Shown: piece after piece, positions 12,401 through 22,720 of the stretch
Layout of the letters: every line of letters starts with the position of its first letter
Position numbering within the stretch: the first letter of the stretch is position 1
From: Ancylostoma caninum
Lineage: Eukaryota; Nematoda; Chromadorea; Rhabditida; Ancylostomatidae
Reading direction: 5' to 3'
Assembly: GCA_037903475.1 (NCBI GenBank)
Contig: JBAJFG010000621.1
Location: forward strand, 992,001-1,056,000
Length of the DNA: 64,000 bases
Position numbers and translations under genes: made by a program
The notes under the pieces: generated by a model
The model's database searches: none
What the model was told of the DNA's origin: nothing
The model's input: only the letters and a program-made list of their open reading frames with translations

Positions 12401-14515
12401 CCATTTTTTCGCCTTTGTTTGGACGGTACTCTCTTTCCAGCTGAACATTCTCCTTGCTTCCTTATTCAATCTTCTTGGTACTCTGGTAATCACAATTATG
12501 GGTTTGCCGTTCATGACACCCGTAATTCTTATATTGTTGACGGTGTACTATTTCATTCAGAAATACTACAGGTTGGTTTCCCCGATTTCCTCCTTCATAT
12601 GACTTTACATCTACTGCATCAAATTTCAGGCTAACTACTGTTGAGCTGAAACGGTTGACATCTTTGAGTTTGTCACCTTTTTATTCCCATCTTGGAGACA
12701 CGGTCAACGGACTTGTCACTATTCGGGCTCAGCGTTTTGTGGAGAGGTAGTCTGCCATTGCTTTCACTTTATCTGGATATTTCTTAGCAAGCTTGTTGTT
12801 TATTAAGGTTTGCGAAAGATCTGCGCGAAAGGCTCACAGTGAACATAAGAGCGCAATTCTCTTCGCTTGCTGCCAGCCAGTGGTTGTCGATCCGACTATC
12901 ATTAATTGCTGTAGGAATAGTAGCAGCCATATCGTTATCAGCCGTTGTCCAACATCAGCTTTTAGGCGTCGATTCAGGTATTTTTCTACCTTTTAGTTTA
13001 CTCACACTTCATAGAGTAGGGATATTGTCTTTTTAAGGTCTCGTGGCTCTGGCTATAACGTATGCGCTGTCGTTAACAAGTCTACTTAATGGTTTATTGG
13101 GATCTTTCATCGAAACTGAGAAAGAAATGGTTTCTGTAGAAAGAATCAACGATTATCTTACCAATGTGCCGGAGGAGGAGGATGATGGGAAGGCTGAGGT
13201 GATCTATTTTCATTTATTTCTTGTTCCACATTTTTCTAGGTAATTCCGCAGGATATCAATCATTTCCAAAAGCACTGGAAAATCCGCGAAATGTTCATAA
13301 ATCATGCTTTCAGCCACCCCTAGAATTCGCCGGAAAGATTGAGCTCAGAAATGTTCATCTAAGGTACAGTAGATATTTACCGTTGGCCCTGGATGATATA
13401 AACGTTACCATAGCAGCCGGAGAAAAAGTAGCTATCATTGGTAGGACTGGAAGTGGAAAGTCGAGTTTACTACAGGTGAATTCTTTCCGTTATCGCCAGA
13501 GTTGAACATCTTTTGCAGGATTTCTTACCAACAAAAGTTAAGGCATTGCTGCGAACCGTTTCTCTTGAATCCGGACAAATACTCCTGGACGGTCTAGACA
13601 CTACTACCCTATCTCTAGCAATGCTGCGACGTGTATTTGGCGTAGTGCCGCAGCACCCTTTCATATTCAGGTTCGGATTTTTCTCGATGCTTGTTTCTGT
13701 CTCGTTTTTCTTGTTCGTACCGCCAATTGCATTCATTTTCAGCGGCTCCCTTTATGAGAACCTAGCTGTTGGCTGTGAGCATGCGACTGAGAATCAGGTT
13801 TCTAACATTGCACGAGTCGCCCACCTTGGTTGGTAAACTTTTTGGTGGGATTTGAAGTTATTTGTTCCCATTGCGCTGTGAGCCCTGTTTCAGAATCTCT
13901 TATGACTCGAATTGGCGGTCTAGATGGTCAGATAGAGGAAGGTGGCAAGAATTTATCATTTGGAGAACGACAAATTATTTCGATTTGCCGAGTTTTGTTG
14001 GCCAAGTGCAAGGCAAGGACGTCTGAAGTTTCTTTTTAAACCTAGGTTGAAAATAAAAACAGGAGAAGTGTGGAGCGCGTGCCACAACTATGCGCGTCTC
14101 TGTTCTTTTCTGCAGTTTTTTTCCTGGATTTACTTCGAATAATATTTTTTCAGAAAGGATGAGTACTTGTAATCGTTTTGAAATAGTTTGAAACACAATA
14201 ACGTTGAAAGGAATTCGAAATCATTCAAAAAAAAGTGGGCGATCAACGCCAACTAATCGTTTATCAAATTTCCTACGTACCTTTCTTTTGTAGGTAGTCT
14301 TAATTGACGAAGCGACCTCTCATCTGGACGCGACTGTCCATCAAAGGATGATGTCCTTAATATCCAGTCATCTCCCGACAGCTACCGTAATCTGCATCAC
14401 GCACGTGATGCATGGACTGTCGGACTTCGATACCGTTATCGAGATGGCTAACGGAAAGATCGTTAGCAAAGGGCCTCCCGCCGCAGACTCTATATCGCAT
14501 GAAATTCGGCCATGA
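6464..14515 (+). CDS. ABCC10: ABCC-type (MRP) ABC transporter, ABCC10/MRP7 group, complete 32-exon gene
   Basis: Full-length ATP-driven exporter expected in plasma or endolysosomal membrane; substrate unknown. Exons: 6464-6646, 6704-6924, 7131-7313, 7373-7517, 7575-7687, 7805-7937, 8002-8102, 8234-8313, 8500-8621, 8685-8810, 8878-8988, 9057-9176, 9232-9394, 9457-9548, 9615-9672, 9848-9952, 10023-10117, 10313-10411, 10465-10663, 10786-10898, 11603-11817, 11879-12047, 12101-12196, 12441-12571, 12630-12746, 12808-12977, 13038-13198, 13314-13475, 13543-13670, 13743-13828, 13894-14012, 14294-14515. Protein 1445 aa (human ABCC10 about 1490). Layout: TMD0 with about five hydrophobic segments (20-195), TMD1 (282-600), NBD1 with Walker A GDVGSGKS 639-646, LSGGQ 734-738, LLDEP 756-760, H-loop His793; TMD2 (855-1190); NBD2 with Walker A GRTGSGKS 1250-1257, LSFGE 1353-1357, LIDE 1375-1378, His1409. 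[13 protein letters not shown] and [11 protein letters not shown] are ABCC10-like. Introns 2 and 31 use GC donors. The start follows a TTGTTCAG acceptor at 6438; a further upstream exon cannot be excluded. Exon edges are by eye. Confidence 0.9.
11240..11440. repeat. Small GC-rich inverted-repeat element in ABCC10-like intron 20
   Basis: Intron 20 (10899-11602) is the longest in the gene at 704 nt. It contains GCCGAGCGCACGCCGGCAAA at 11241-11260, whose complement recurs as CCGGTTTCCCGGCGTGCGCT within 11414-11433. The inner sequence has further CGGCC repeats and is much more GC-rich than the rest of the gene. This looks like a MITE-type insertion that was tolerated in an intron. Confidence 0.65.
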
Positions 14516-14916
14516 AATTTGTGTAGGGTATGTTTAAGAATATGTAAATAGTTCCGAAAAGTATTTCTATTTCTGAAGATGTTAAGTTTCCTTTTCCTTT
14601 GTATTCGCTAGAGAACTCCTTTCTTCATTTTTATAGCTTTTCGCTACTCGTTGTAGTCGTTTAAAAATAGGTTTGTTATGTGGAGTTAGTTGATTTCCAC
14701 TGAAATTTTCCTTCGTAACCTTTGATTCAAAAAGTAGAAGTTTGTTATTCAAAAAAGTACGGTCACTTACAGTCTAAATTTACGCGTCCACTCATCTGTG
14801 AGCATTCTTTTACGTGTTAACTGAAATCTTATAACGTTGTATATTTTCTTAAGGTTAAGACTTTATCTCTTCGGGTATCAGATACCAACATTATTCAAGG
14901 GTTCTTTTACCTATTT

Positions 14917-14922
14917 AATAAA
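14917..14922 (+). terminator. Candidate polyadenylation signal of the ABCC10-like gene
   Basis: A canonical AATAAA lies about 400 nt after the TGA at 14513-14515. It is the clearest canonical signal I saw before the repeats begin near 15170. Intervening AT-rich sequence could hold variant signals giving a shorter 3' UTR. Confidence 0.4.
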
Positions 14923-15171
14923 TTCTTGTTGAACTTTGAGTGTTTGCACATGGGTTGAGTAGGAAGACAACGGTTGCAATGCCTTGGTGAGCAGATTTTG
15001 TACGATGAAAACGTGATAAGTAAGGTTTTGTTCTCATTGCAAGCACGAGGTTTGTACTATGACAGCAGGAATGATGCAAGGAAAGAAGTGTTAGAAAGGC
15101 TAACTACCTTAATTTATGAGTGATTCCTTGTCATTTTACGTTGTATTGAATATAAATGTGTATTCAAAAAC

Positions 15172-16330
15172 ATAAATCCTCTTCACAAAGCACCGTAAGG
15201 GGGGCAGTGACGGAAAATGGATACAGTCTCCAATGATGAAAGAGAGAGGTTTAGACAGCGCGTCCAGGGTTTCGCTGCGGGACCGCGCCCTGACGGTCTC
15301 GAGCCCTCCGGGCGAGATTGTGTCTATAACGATTTGACATTGTATAGCTGCAGTGTACCGAGCAGAGTAGCCCCCGTATTGGGGCTAGGTCAACGATTGA
15401 GTTGCTTACAACCACGTCGAAGAAATCGGTGGATGCAATATTTTCTAACTTTCTTCCTTTATTCTCGAAATCTATAAGGAGTGCGAGTGTACTGATGACC
15501 GACTGGTTTGTCGCGGCTCCATAGTTCAGAAAAAAACACTAAAACACCAAGATAGGTGCACACCGACCAAGGAAAGGTCCGCCGTGGGCCAATCGTGGGA
15601 AAAACATCAGGATTCACGGATGGAGAATGGGTACGCCGTGGCCAATATCCTCTTAACAAAGCACCGTAAGGGCGGCACTGACGGAAAAATGGATACAGTC
15701 TCCAATGATGAAAGCGAGAGGTTTAGACAGCGCTTTCAGGGCTTCGTGGCGGGACCTATTCTAGCGGTCTCGAGCCCTCCGGGCGAGAGAATGTTTACAA
15801 CGACTTGACATTGCGTAACAGCAGTGTACGGAGCAGAGTAGCCCCTCCGCTGGCGCTTTAGCGGTGTCCGGTGGAATTGTGGTGCACTGGAAATGATTCT
15901 CCTCGGATGGATCACGAGAGGTCGCGCAGCGATGACCGCACTCGGCCCTTGACGTGAGAGTGTGCGTTTGACGCACTTATGCCCGAGGTCCCGCATAGAT
16001 TAGGGAGTCCTAGGATCAGTGTTTGTTTCTAAGAAAGACAGTGCAATCCAATGCACAAGAAGAACGAATGAAGAACCAGTCATCCTAAGCTATTGTGACA
16101 TTTCCTGAAAGCACATGCAAATTGACCAAACTGGATGTTTCCTAACTTTCTTCCATTATTCTCGAGATTTACAAGTAGTGCGGGTGCACTGATGACGGGC
16201 AAGTGTGCCGGGGCTCCATAGTTCAGAAAAAACACCAGAACACCAAGATAGGAAACCACTGATCGAGAAAGGGTCCGCCCTGCCCTAACAATGGGGGAAA
16301 CGCCAACATACGGGTCCACGGATGGATAAT
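15172..16330 (+). repeat. Tandemly duplicated ~480-bp block with a partial third-copy junction
   Basis: 15172-15380 and 15648-15855 match closely: AACAAAGCACCGTAAGGG, GGATACAGTCTCCAATGATG and TCTCGAGCCCTCCGGGCGAG recur in order. 15425-15560 matches 16125-16260 (CTCCATAGTTCAGAAAAAA, ACACCAAGATAGG). The second unit carries about 250 bp of extra sequence (15870-16120). The block leads directly into the minisatellite, whose units resemble its edge. No gene recognised; short ORFs here are repeat-derived. Confidence 0.75.
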
Positions 16331-17125
16331 GGGTCTGCCGTGGCCAATAGTCGGGAAAACGCCGAGATAAAGGTCCATAGATGGGAATGGGCCTGCCGCG
16401 GCCCAGTAGCGGGGAAAACGTCAGTACACCGGTCCATAGATGGAGGATAGGTCTGCCGTGGCCCAGGGGAAAACGCCAGTGTACGGGTCCTCAGATGGAG
16501 ACTGGGTCTGCCGTGGCCCAGTAATGGGGAAAACGCCAGGATGTGAGTGCACGGATGGAGAACGGGTCTGCCGTGGACCAGTAGTGGGAAAAACGCCAGA
16601 GTACGGGTCCTCAGATGGATACTGGGTCTGCCGTGGCCCAGTAATGGGGAAAACGCCAGGATGTGAGTGCACGGATGGAGAACGGGTCTGCCGTGGACCA
16701 GTAGTGGGAAAAACGCCAGAGTGCAGGTCCTCAGATGGCGAATGGGTCTGCCGTGGCCCAGTAGTGGGGATAACGCCAGGATATGGGTCCTCAGATGGAG
16801 AACGGGTCTGCCGTGGACCAGTAGTGGGAAAAACTCCAGGATATGGGTGCGCGGATGGAAAATGGGTCTGCCGTGGCCAATAGTCGGGAAAACGCCAGTG
16901 TACGGGTCCTCAGATGGAGACTGGGTCTGCCGTGGCCCAGTAGTGGGGAAAACGCCAGTGTACGGGTCCTCAGATGGAGAATGGGTCTGCCGTGGCCCAG
17001 TAGTGGGGAAAACACCAGGATGATGGATGGAGATGGGTCTGCCGTGGACCAGTAGTGAGAAAAACGCCAGACTACGGGTCCTCAGATGGAGAATAGGTCT
17101 GCCTGCGGCCAGTAGTCGCGAAAAC
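16331..17125 (+). repeat. Minisatellite, about 14 units of ~60 bp
   Basis: GGTCTGCCGTGG recurs at roughly 60-bp steps from 16331 to about 17095, each unit also carrying GGGAAAACGCCAG and GGGTCCTCAGATGGAGA. Because 60 is a multiple of three, long frames stay open on both strands. The 147-codon plus-strand frame at 16440-16883 is therefore an array by-product, reading about 20 residues per unit. Unit variants alternate (GTGGCCCA / GTGGACCA), suggesting a higher-order 120-bp period in part of the array. Confidence 0.9.
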
Positions 17126-18060
17126 TCTTAATATTTCTATTAATTTTATCTTCCATTTGGGCCCCCAAAGCGGCGGAGACCCCACTTTTTCTCCCACACC
17201 CCCGCCCCTCCCGCCCACTTTATGCGTTCGTCACTGATATGTACACATAGAGAGGATTTTGGAGCTACTAGCACAAAAACCAAGGGCAAAAATTAGGGCT
17301 CAAAGATTTCGCAGTGCTTTTGTCAGGATGTCGTTCTAAATAAATGTATTATACTTTTCCCGTGTCTGCATAGATTCACATTCTTAAAAGGCCTATTTGT
17401 AAGTGCTCCTGCACCTTCGCCCCCAGAGTATTTAAAGTTTGGAGCTATTAGAATTGTATGTTACAAACTACACAATTCGTACATACAAGTGCAGTGGATC
17501 AGACATTGCTAAGCCTAAGGCAACGATGATGATCAAAGAATGGTTTTGTATCGGATTCGTCTTCCATGGCTCTCACTACTGATCTGATGTATCATAATGG
17601 TAATAGTAGTGTGATGATTTAACGCCATCGTTCTATTTTTTTTTTCATTTCACTTCCTATCCTCCCATTGGGTTTTTACCAACCTCTCTACGGACTTCAG
17701 TCTCCGGTTAATTTCGTCATACCAAGGCACATCAATTCTCCTTCCTATATGGTGATGTCCTTTTAAAACTTCCTTGGATAACTACTGATGAGCGCATCAA
17801 GGAAGTCTCACTGTTGATTTAGTCAAGCCCGGAACCAACAGCGATTAGTCTCATTTCTGACCGTAACAACATCCGTGCAAGTCCAGACATTCCGAATACT
17901 TCCACTTCTCGAACAGCTTGCAACCGTGCCGATACCTACGTCCACATCAGCGATGTTGACGATTTTCACAAAATACTGAGGACTGAATGGTAGCGGGATG
18001 AATGCCAAGGCTTAGAATGCAGTTTATGTGCCCCTATAGGTGTTAAACAATATGCAGCTT
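17126..18060. other. Gene-free stretch
   Basis: AT-rich sequence without a recognisable gene, RNA or intact element. A 61-codon minus-strand ORF at 17823-18008 has no family resemblance that I can name. Confidence 0.4.
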
Positions 18061-18065
18061 CTTCA

Positions 18066-18266
18066 CTCTGATAGCTGTGCCGCCCGAACAGCGTAGTATA
18101 CCGAGTACAAATTAAGGTCTTTCCTTCAATTGTTGCTATTGTTGCTGTTCAAAGAAGGAAAGATTGAGCAGCAACTGAGGGGAGGAAGGCAGCAACTTAG
18201 GAAGAGGTCCCCCGTGGATTCGAACCAAACGTATTTCACTGTCCTGCCGCACATTTACCAGAGTAG
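18066..18266. repeat. Degenerate copy of hairpin element D
   Basis: CTGATAGCTGTGCCGCCCGAACAGCG and the internal GATTGAGCAGCAACTGAGGGGAGGA match, in order, blocks of the 256-bp hairpin at 35641-35896. The end ACCAGAGTA corresponds to the right terminus there. Arms have diverged so the hairpin is weak. Confidence 0.6.
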
Positions 18267-18910
18267 AAACAAATCATGTCGGGTCATTTTCTTGCGTCCG
18301 TCGGGTAACCATCAGGAACTGTACAACGTCCATTTGGACTCTTATCTTTTTTGGCTTGGGCAATGATATTCACCCATGATAGACCTTCAAATTTAGAGCT
18401 TCTGCCACACAAGGTAATGCACGCTGAGGATCCACAGGAGGAGAGGTTTTTTTTTTCATGGTATTTTATCACCCGCAACGTCTATTATCCTTCCACGACT
18501 TCTCATCAGCATTGTTGGTGCTTTACTGGGCTTCTGTCGTCTACATATCTTACCTCTTGGAGAAAAGTTCTTCCAAATCACTCGGGTAGTTCAGTAGTGA
18601 AATGTTGAGGCATTAGAATAGCAACCATCCGAAAAACCGCTTCTGTACTGCATATTCTATAATAAATATCATGTAGTGTTATTTTCCTAGTACCATCCAC
18701 CTGACGCCAGCGGTTAGATGACACCTAAAACGAATACCGGTGTAGGTATAGGTATAAGGACTAGGGGTGGACGGACTTTGGTGCCGTATTTCCTTTTAGT
18801 TATTTCACCAGTGATAAATAAGCCGATAGAGCATCAAGCAATTCCGTCCTGAAAGTGGGAGTCGTGATATATTGGCGTGGCTCAATTCTCTGCTTTCTTC
18901 CCTTTTCTAG

Positions 18911-19057
18911 CAAGTGCTGGAATTAAGAATCGAACACTTCTGCCTGAGCATTGCCTTGGTAATGAACCGAGAGAAAGTGGTAACGGACCGAGAAGGTAAC
19001 TATTATTTCGCTTTAGTCTTTAACACAAACTTAGTTTTCGATATTAGAGATGTGCAG
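18911..19057 (+). CDS. Possible single exon of an unrecognised gene
   Basis: A 49-codon open segment lies between a strong acceptor (TTTTCTAG) and a usable donor (GTGCAG/GTCGGT). It reads like protein (QVLELRIEHFCL near the start, GNYYFALVFNTNLV near the end). No flanking exon could be joined convincingly, so it may be a chance ORF or a remnant. The FxLxFN-like pattern recalls NPRL3, but this is too weak to name it. Confidence 0.25.
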
Positions 19058-20149
19058 GTCGGTTTTATGATACATTCTCTTCTGTGCCCACGGCTATTCC
19101 TGACTATGAATCTTCCTTGATCTCTCCTTACATCTTCCTTTTCCTCAAGGAAACAAAGGAACGTATCTCATTGCATTTCCTAGTGTGCAACTCCTCACAG
19201 TTGTAGCTTGCAGCGTGCCTTTTAAGTACGCATGGTTTTGTGTTTCTCTCGAAAGATGGCAGTCGCTGTAAACGTGCTCCTGCAGGGCGGTGTCCTTCAC
19301 CTTTTCCAGGAACAGACTAATCTAATAGAAATGACTCTCTGTGTCTACGGATGAACGGGGTGGCTATAGTGAGACAGTTTTTTGGAGTCTTTTATACAAC
19401 CATCTCCTTCTTCAGCGTTCAGAAATGCAGAAAAAAAATGGCCGACGTCATTGAGCTGTCTAAGGCTCAAACCTGAGCCTTCACTGCTAGATTCCCATCA
19501 TCTTGCTATTGAATCTTATACATTTATATATGTTAGTATTTGAACTCATATTGCTTTACACACAATTTTTCTTAATCTTTCTGGATTTTTCTTATTTTTT
19601 TAGATACCACTCACCATTCGAACCTAGGCAACGGATTCTTGTATCAGTACTTACCGAAAGGTGCTGTTTTTAGCAAAAAGATCAAGAAGTGCAAACAGTG
19701 AGACTATTATTTTTGTTCTTTTTCTCTTCTTTATGTTGAGTTTGAAACCTTTTTGTGCATGTATTGCACTTGTTATAAAATAAATTGTTTCCTTTAGTCA
19801 GGGAAAATAGCAGTTCATAATAAAGCACTGGACATCTTCTGCTCACATTTTGCTTATAGAACCTAAAGTTTTGAGGTTCTCTTTTCCCCAAGTTTTTCTA
19901 CTTTTCTCTTAGTGCTTTGCTATATTTACAAACTAGCTATGCACTATTTATGGTTAGTAATTACTGCTAGCGGAAACTCTATCCTTGGTCTCCCAATCTA
20001 GCGTTAAAGGGCTTTACAGCTCTCATTTTTCGTGCAGTCTACTTCCGAGAAGGAACTTATTACTCTGTCCTCTGTTTCTAGGATTTCGTTCATCTATCTA
20101 ATTGTGAGGACGCTTATATACCGGTCAATCATTCTTGCGCGACACGGCA

Positions 20150-20265
20150 GAGCAGCTGGTGCTGGCGTTGCAGCCATTGCTGCTTACCTTGTGCTTTTGC
20201 ATGTATGTTTACTTGCTAGCTTATGCTTTTGTATGTATGTTTGCTTGCTTGCATGATAATTTGTT
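20150..20265 (+). repeat. Short tandem duplication (~36-bp unit)
   Basis: GCTTTTGCATGTATGTTTACTTGCT is followed at once by the near copy GCTTTTGTATGTATGTTTGCTTGCT. It is a local duplication with no evident role. Confidence 0.6.
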
Positions 20266-20531
20266 TGCACACGTTCGAAATGAAAAAAGACAAAAGCTCA
20301 ACATCAATAGCGAGAACTGGCGCGCCGCATGGGTGGTGCGATGCGGCTGAGCAGAAGGACAATATTCTGTGGTGCAAGAGTGGTTGGCTGACACCGTATT
20401 TGCAGCAAAGCGTTGAATCCATCTATGGATGTTGAATGAGTCTCAGTAGTTTATCAATCAATATGAGGTAAATAATAGGTAAATAGAATTTCCTCACAAT
20501 TAGAAATTCTATGGAGCTACTTTTCTTTTAG

Positions 20532-20647
20532 CGAGAATCTGGAGAACGTTCTCAGGTTTTCCAGGACCTTCTTGATGTGCACACAGTGGGATGCTTTCAT
20601 TTACTCTCTTTTCATACCACTCAAAGAGTATAAAACCTGGTATCGGC
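20532..20647 (+). CDS. Possible exon of an unrecognised gene
   Basis: The segment is bounded by TTTCTTTTAG and a consensus donor (GGC/GTAAGT). In one frame it reads a hydrophobic stretch around TFLMCTQWDAFIYSLF. A second frame is also open over part of it, so the coding claim is weak. No family recognised and no partner exons joined. Confidence 0.2.
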
Positions 20648-21776
20648 GTAAGTTGCAGCGACTTGGTTTCCGTGAGTATCGATTGGGGGCGGCAGTGGGC
20701 GATTTCGGACCGCCCACTCAGTAGGTATCAAGAACCACTGAGAGCTCATGCAGGACCTGGAGAGAGCTTCTTGGATCTCCGTTTGCTTCTCCATAGCGCT
20801 AGAACCTGCAACTTTGTTTTTCCTGGCTTGTTGTCTTTTACTTTTTGCTTCTGGCTTCGTTTCTTGAATTTCGCCTGAACAGGATCGTCTCTATAGATAC
20901 GAACTACAAACTCAGGACGAACACGTCTTCTGAGCCATTTGTTAGCCTCGAAGGGATTCATTCATGTAGCACAGCTCTGGAGGATTCATTCCCAGGCTGG
21001 CGCAATACCTCATCACAAATCACTCCAAACTAAACTAGTCACCATAGTAGCGTCTTCTCAAGAGATTCAACCGGTAGTAACTCTTCCATGGGCCAATGCG
21101 CAACTGATTAATTGCATCCTTTGAAGATTTGACGACCTCTTCTCTGCATCCTTGAGCTTATGCAGTGGTCCTGACATACGAATAAGTTCCGTTATGCTAA
21201 GTTTTTCATCTGCTGCTCCGAAGTGGAGGAATTTCAAGACTCAGTCCATAACGTTTTTTAGTTAGTACTACTTAGCACCCTAAATGGAATAAATGATTAG
21301 ATGTGATGTTTTTCTTCAACATTTTCCTATTCTGCATTATCATAATAGATGAGTGTGAGGAAAATTTGATTACGTCAGGTTTGAAACTTGAAAAGTCGAT
21401 TCATTTCCGGGGAGCTCATTTGTTCCATTGCATTCTCTAACATTATTTACTGTTTGAGCTTTGTCCATTTTCTCAATAATGCCAGTTTTGAAGTTCTTAT
21501 ACTTGTTGGTTGCATCGCCAGACATGAGAGCATGAAAGTTGTTTCCATGTCCCTCTCGCCGTTGTTTCGCTGTTGGTACAGCATATGAGCAGACGAAAAT
21601 CTGAGTTTTTATTGTCTTCTGCCATTTCTTTAAGAATCATGCTTGAGTTCTGAAATGACTCCACCGATCCCGGACTGTGAACAGTTGTCAGAATAATTTC
21701 CGGATACAACTATGCGGAAATTCTGAATAAGCACCACATTCTGCATTAGAAAGATAGAATGTCAGTGGCTCGGGAC

Positions 21777-21889
21777 CAGGGGTGTGCGGAATTTTCCGTT
21801 TTCCGTTTTACGCTTTCCATTTTCCGCCCATTTTTGGCCTTCCGTTTTACGTTTTACGGGATTTAAAATTTTACTTCCGCACACCCCTG
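21777..21889. mobile_element. Non-autonomous hAT-type MITE with intact 8-bp target duplication
   Basis: The 113-bp element starts CAGGGGTGTGCGGAA and ends TTCCGCACACCCCTG, perfect 15-bp terminal inverted repeats with the CAGGG ends common in hAT elements. It is flanked by identical 8-bp copies CTCGGGAC at 21769-21776 and 21890-21897. The interior is simple T-rich sequence (TTTTCCGTTTTACG repeats) with no coding capacity, so it would depend on a transposase elsewhere. Confidence 0.9.
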
Positions 21890-22559
21890 CTCGGGACTTA
21901 CACTACGACTAAGAAGAAGAAAGCTGGGCCAGGCACAAAACTCCAAACCCCCATTTCTAAAAGCTGAGTCAAGGTCTGGATAGTGTCTTAATCTGTCACT
22001 GTCCTCCCATCGGCTGACTGTTCACATGTAGGTGACGTGAGGTACCCAGTCGCCAAGACCTACCCATAATGTCCTATGAAATATCAAGAAATGGTCGAAG
22101 AATTCGAGCGAGTTTTTGATGGATTTGATAGAAATTAAAAAATTACTGCAAATACATTGTGCGATTGGTGGTATGCACCTCTGAAATGCCAGCATGTTAT
22201 TCTGGAGGAGCCCCTCGGCTTGGGTGCTGCCGTGTTGTGTTGTGCTTCTGAAAGCAGTCGTCGTTTTCTGGTAATGGCCCATTTTACTAGAGTGGTCACT
22301 TATCGTTCTGATTTACGACCGCTTTCCTGCACTGCACTGAAAACATATCGCTCTTGTTCCTGAACAATAACTCGTTAAGAACTTTATGCAGACCCATTGA
22401 TGGGCTGTTAATCTTTGAGTGGCGATGTTTAGGTAGCAGGTGCCCTTAAGAAGCCTTCATTAGTTATTAGCATTTATGCTGCGCAAATGTTTTCGGACAC
22501 GTCTTGTAATTTTGTTAGCGTGAGTAATAAGCTCAAAAATAAGTGTAACTGCGAAACCA

Positions 22560-22720
22560 AGCTAGCGAACCAACTTGTGCTCATCCGGTGCTGAAATAGT
22601 TTTGTAGAACCGCGCAGTCGTGCTAGGTCCATGTTGGTATTAATTCAGGGTTGATGATTCGAGAACTCTAAGGGTAATTGTTCTGCAGAGGTTCTCCATC
22701 CACCTTTGCCAAGTACCCGA
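22560..22720 (+). repeat. Fragment related to the palindrome arm sequence
   Basis: ATTAATTCAGGGTTGATG and the following TTCTGCAGAGG...TCCAT resemble 26010-26080 in the left palindrome arm and the complement of 35960-35990 in the right arm. This third partial copy shows that the arm sequence belongs to a dispersed family rather than being unique DNA. Confidence 0.5.

Noticed and set aside
13253..13313. Alternative acceptor at 13241 giving a longer exon 28
   Set aside because: It would meet an in-frame stop before NBD2; the TTTCAG at 13313 keeps phase and matches the family length.
13519..13542. Alternative acceptor TTTTGCAG at 13518 for exon 29
   Set aside because: In frame, but would insert eight residues between Walker A and the following helix; the AAG acceptor at 13542 gives the usual spacing. 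Transcript data could reverse this.
16440..16883. 147-codon ORF with 20-residue repeats
   Set aside because: By-product of a 60-bp minisatellite; no start context or splice evidence.
18195..18225. tRNA-like GGTTCGAATCC on the minus strand
   Set aside because: Part of the degenerate hairpin D copy; no A box, anticodon stem or acceptor stem can be drawn.
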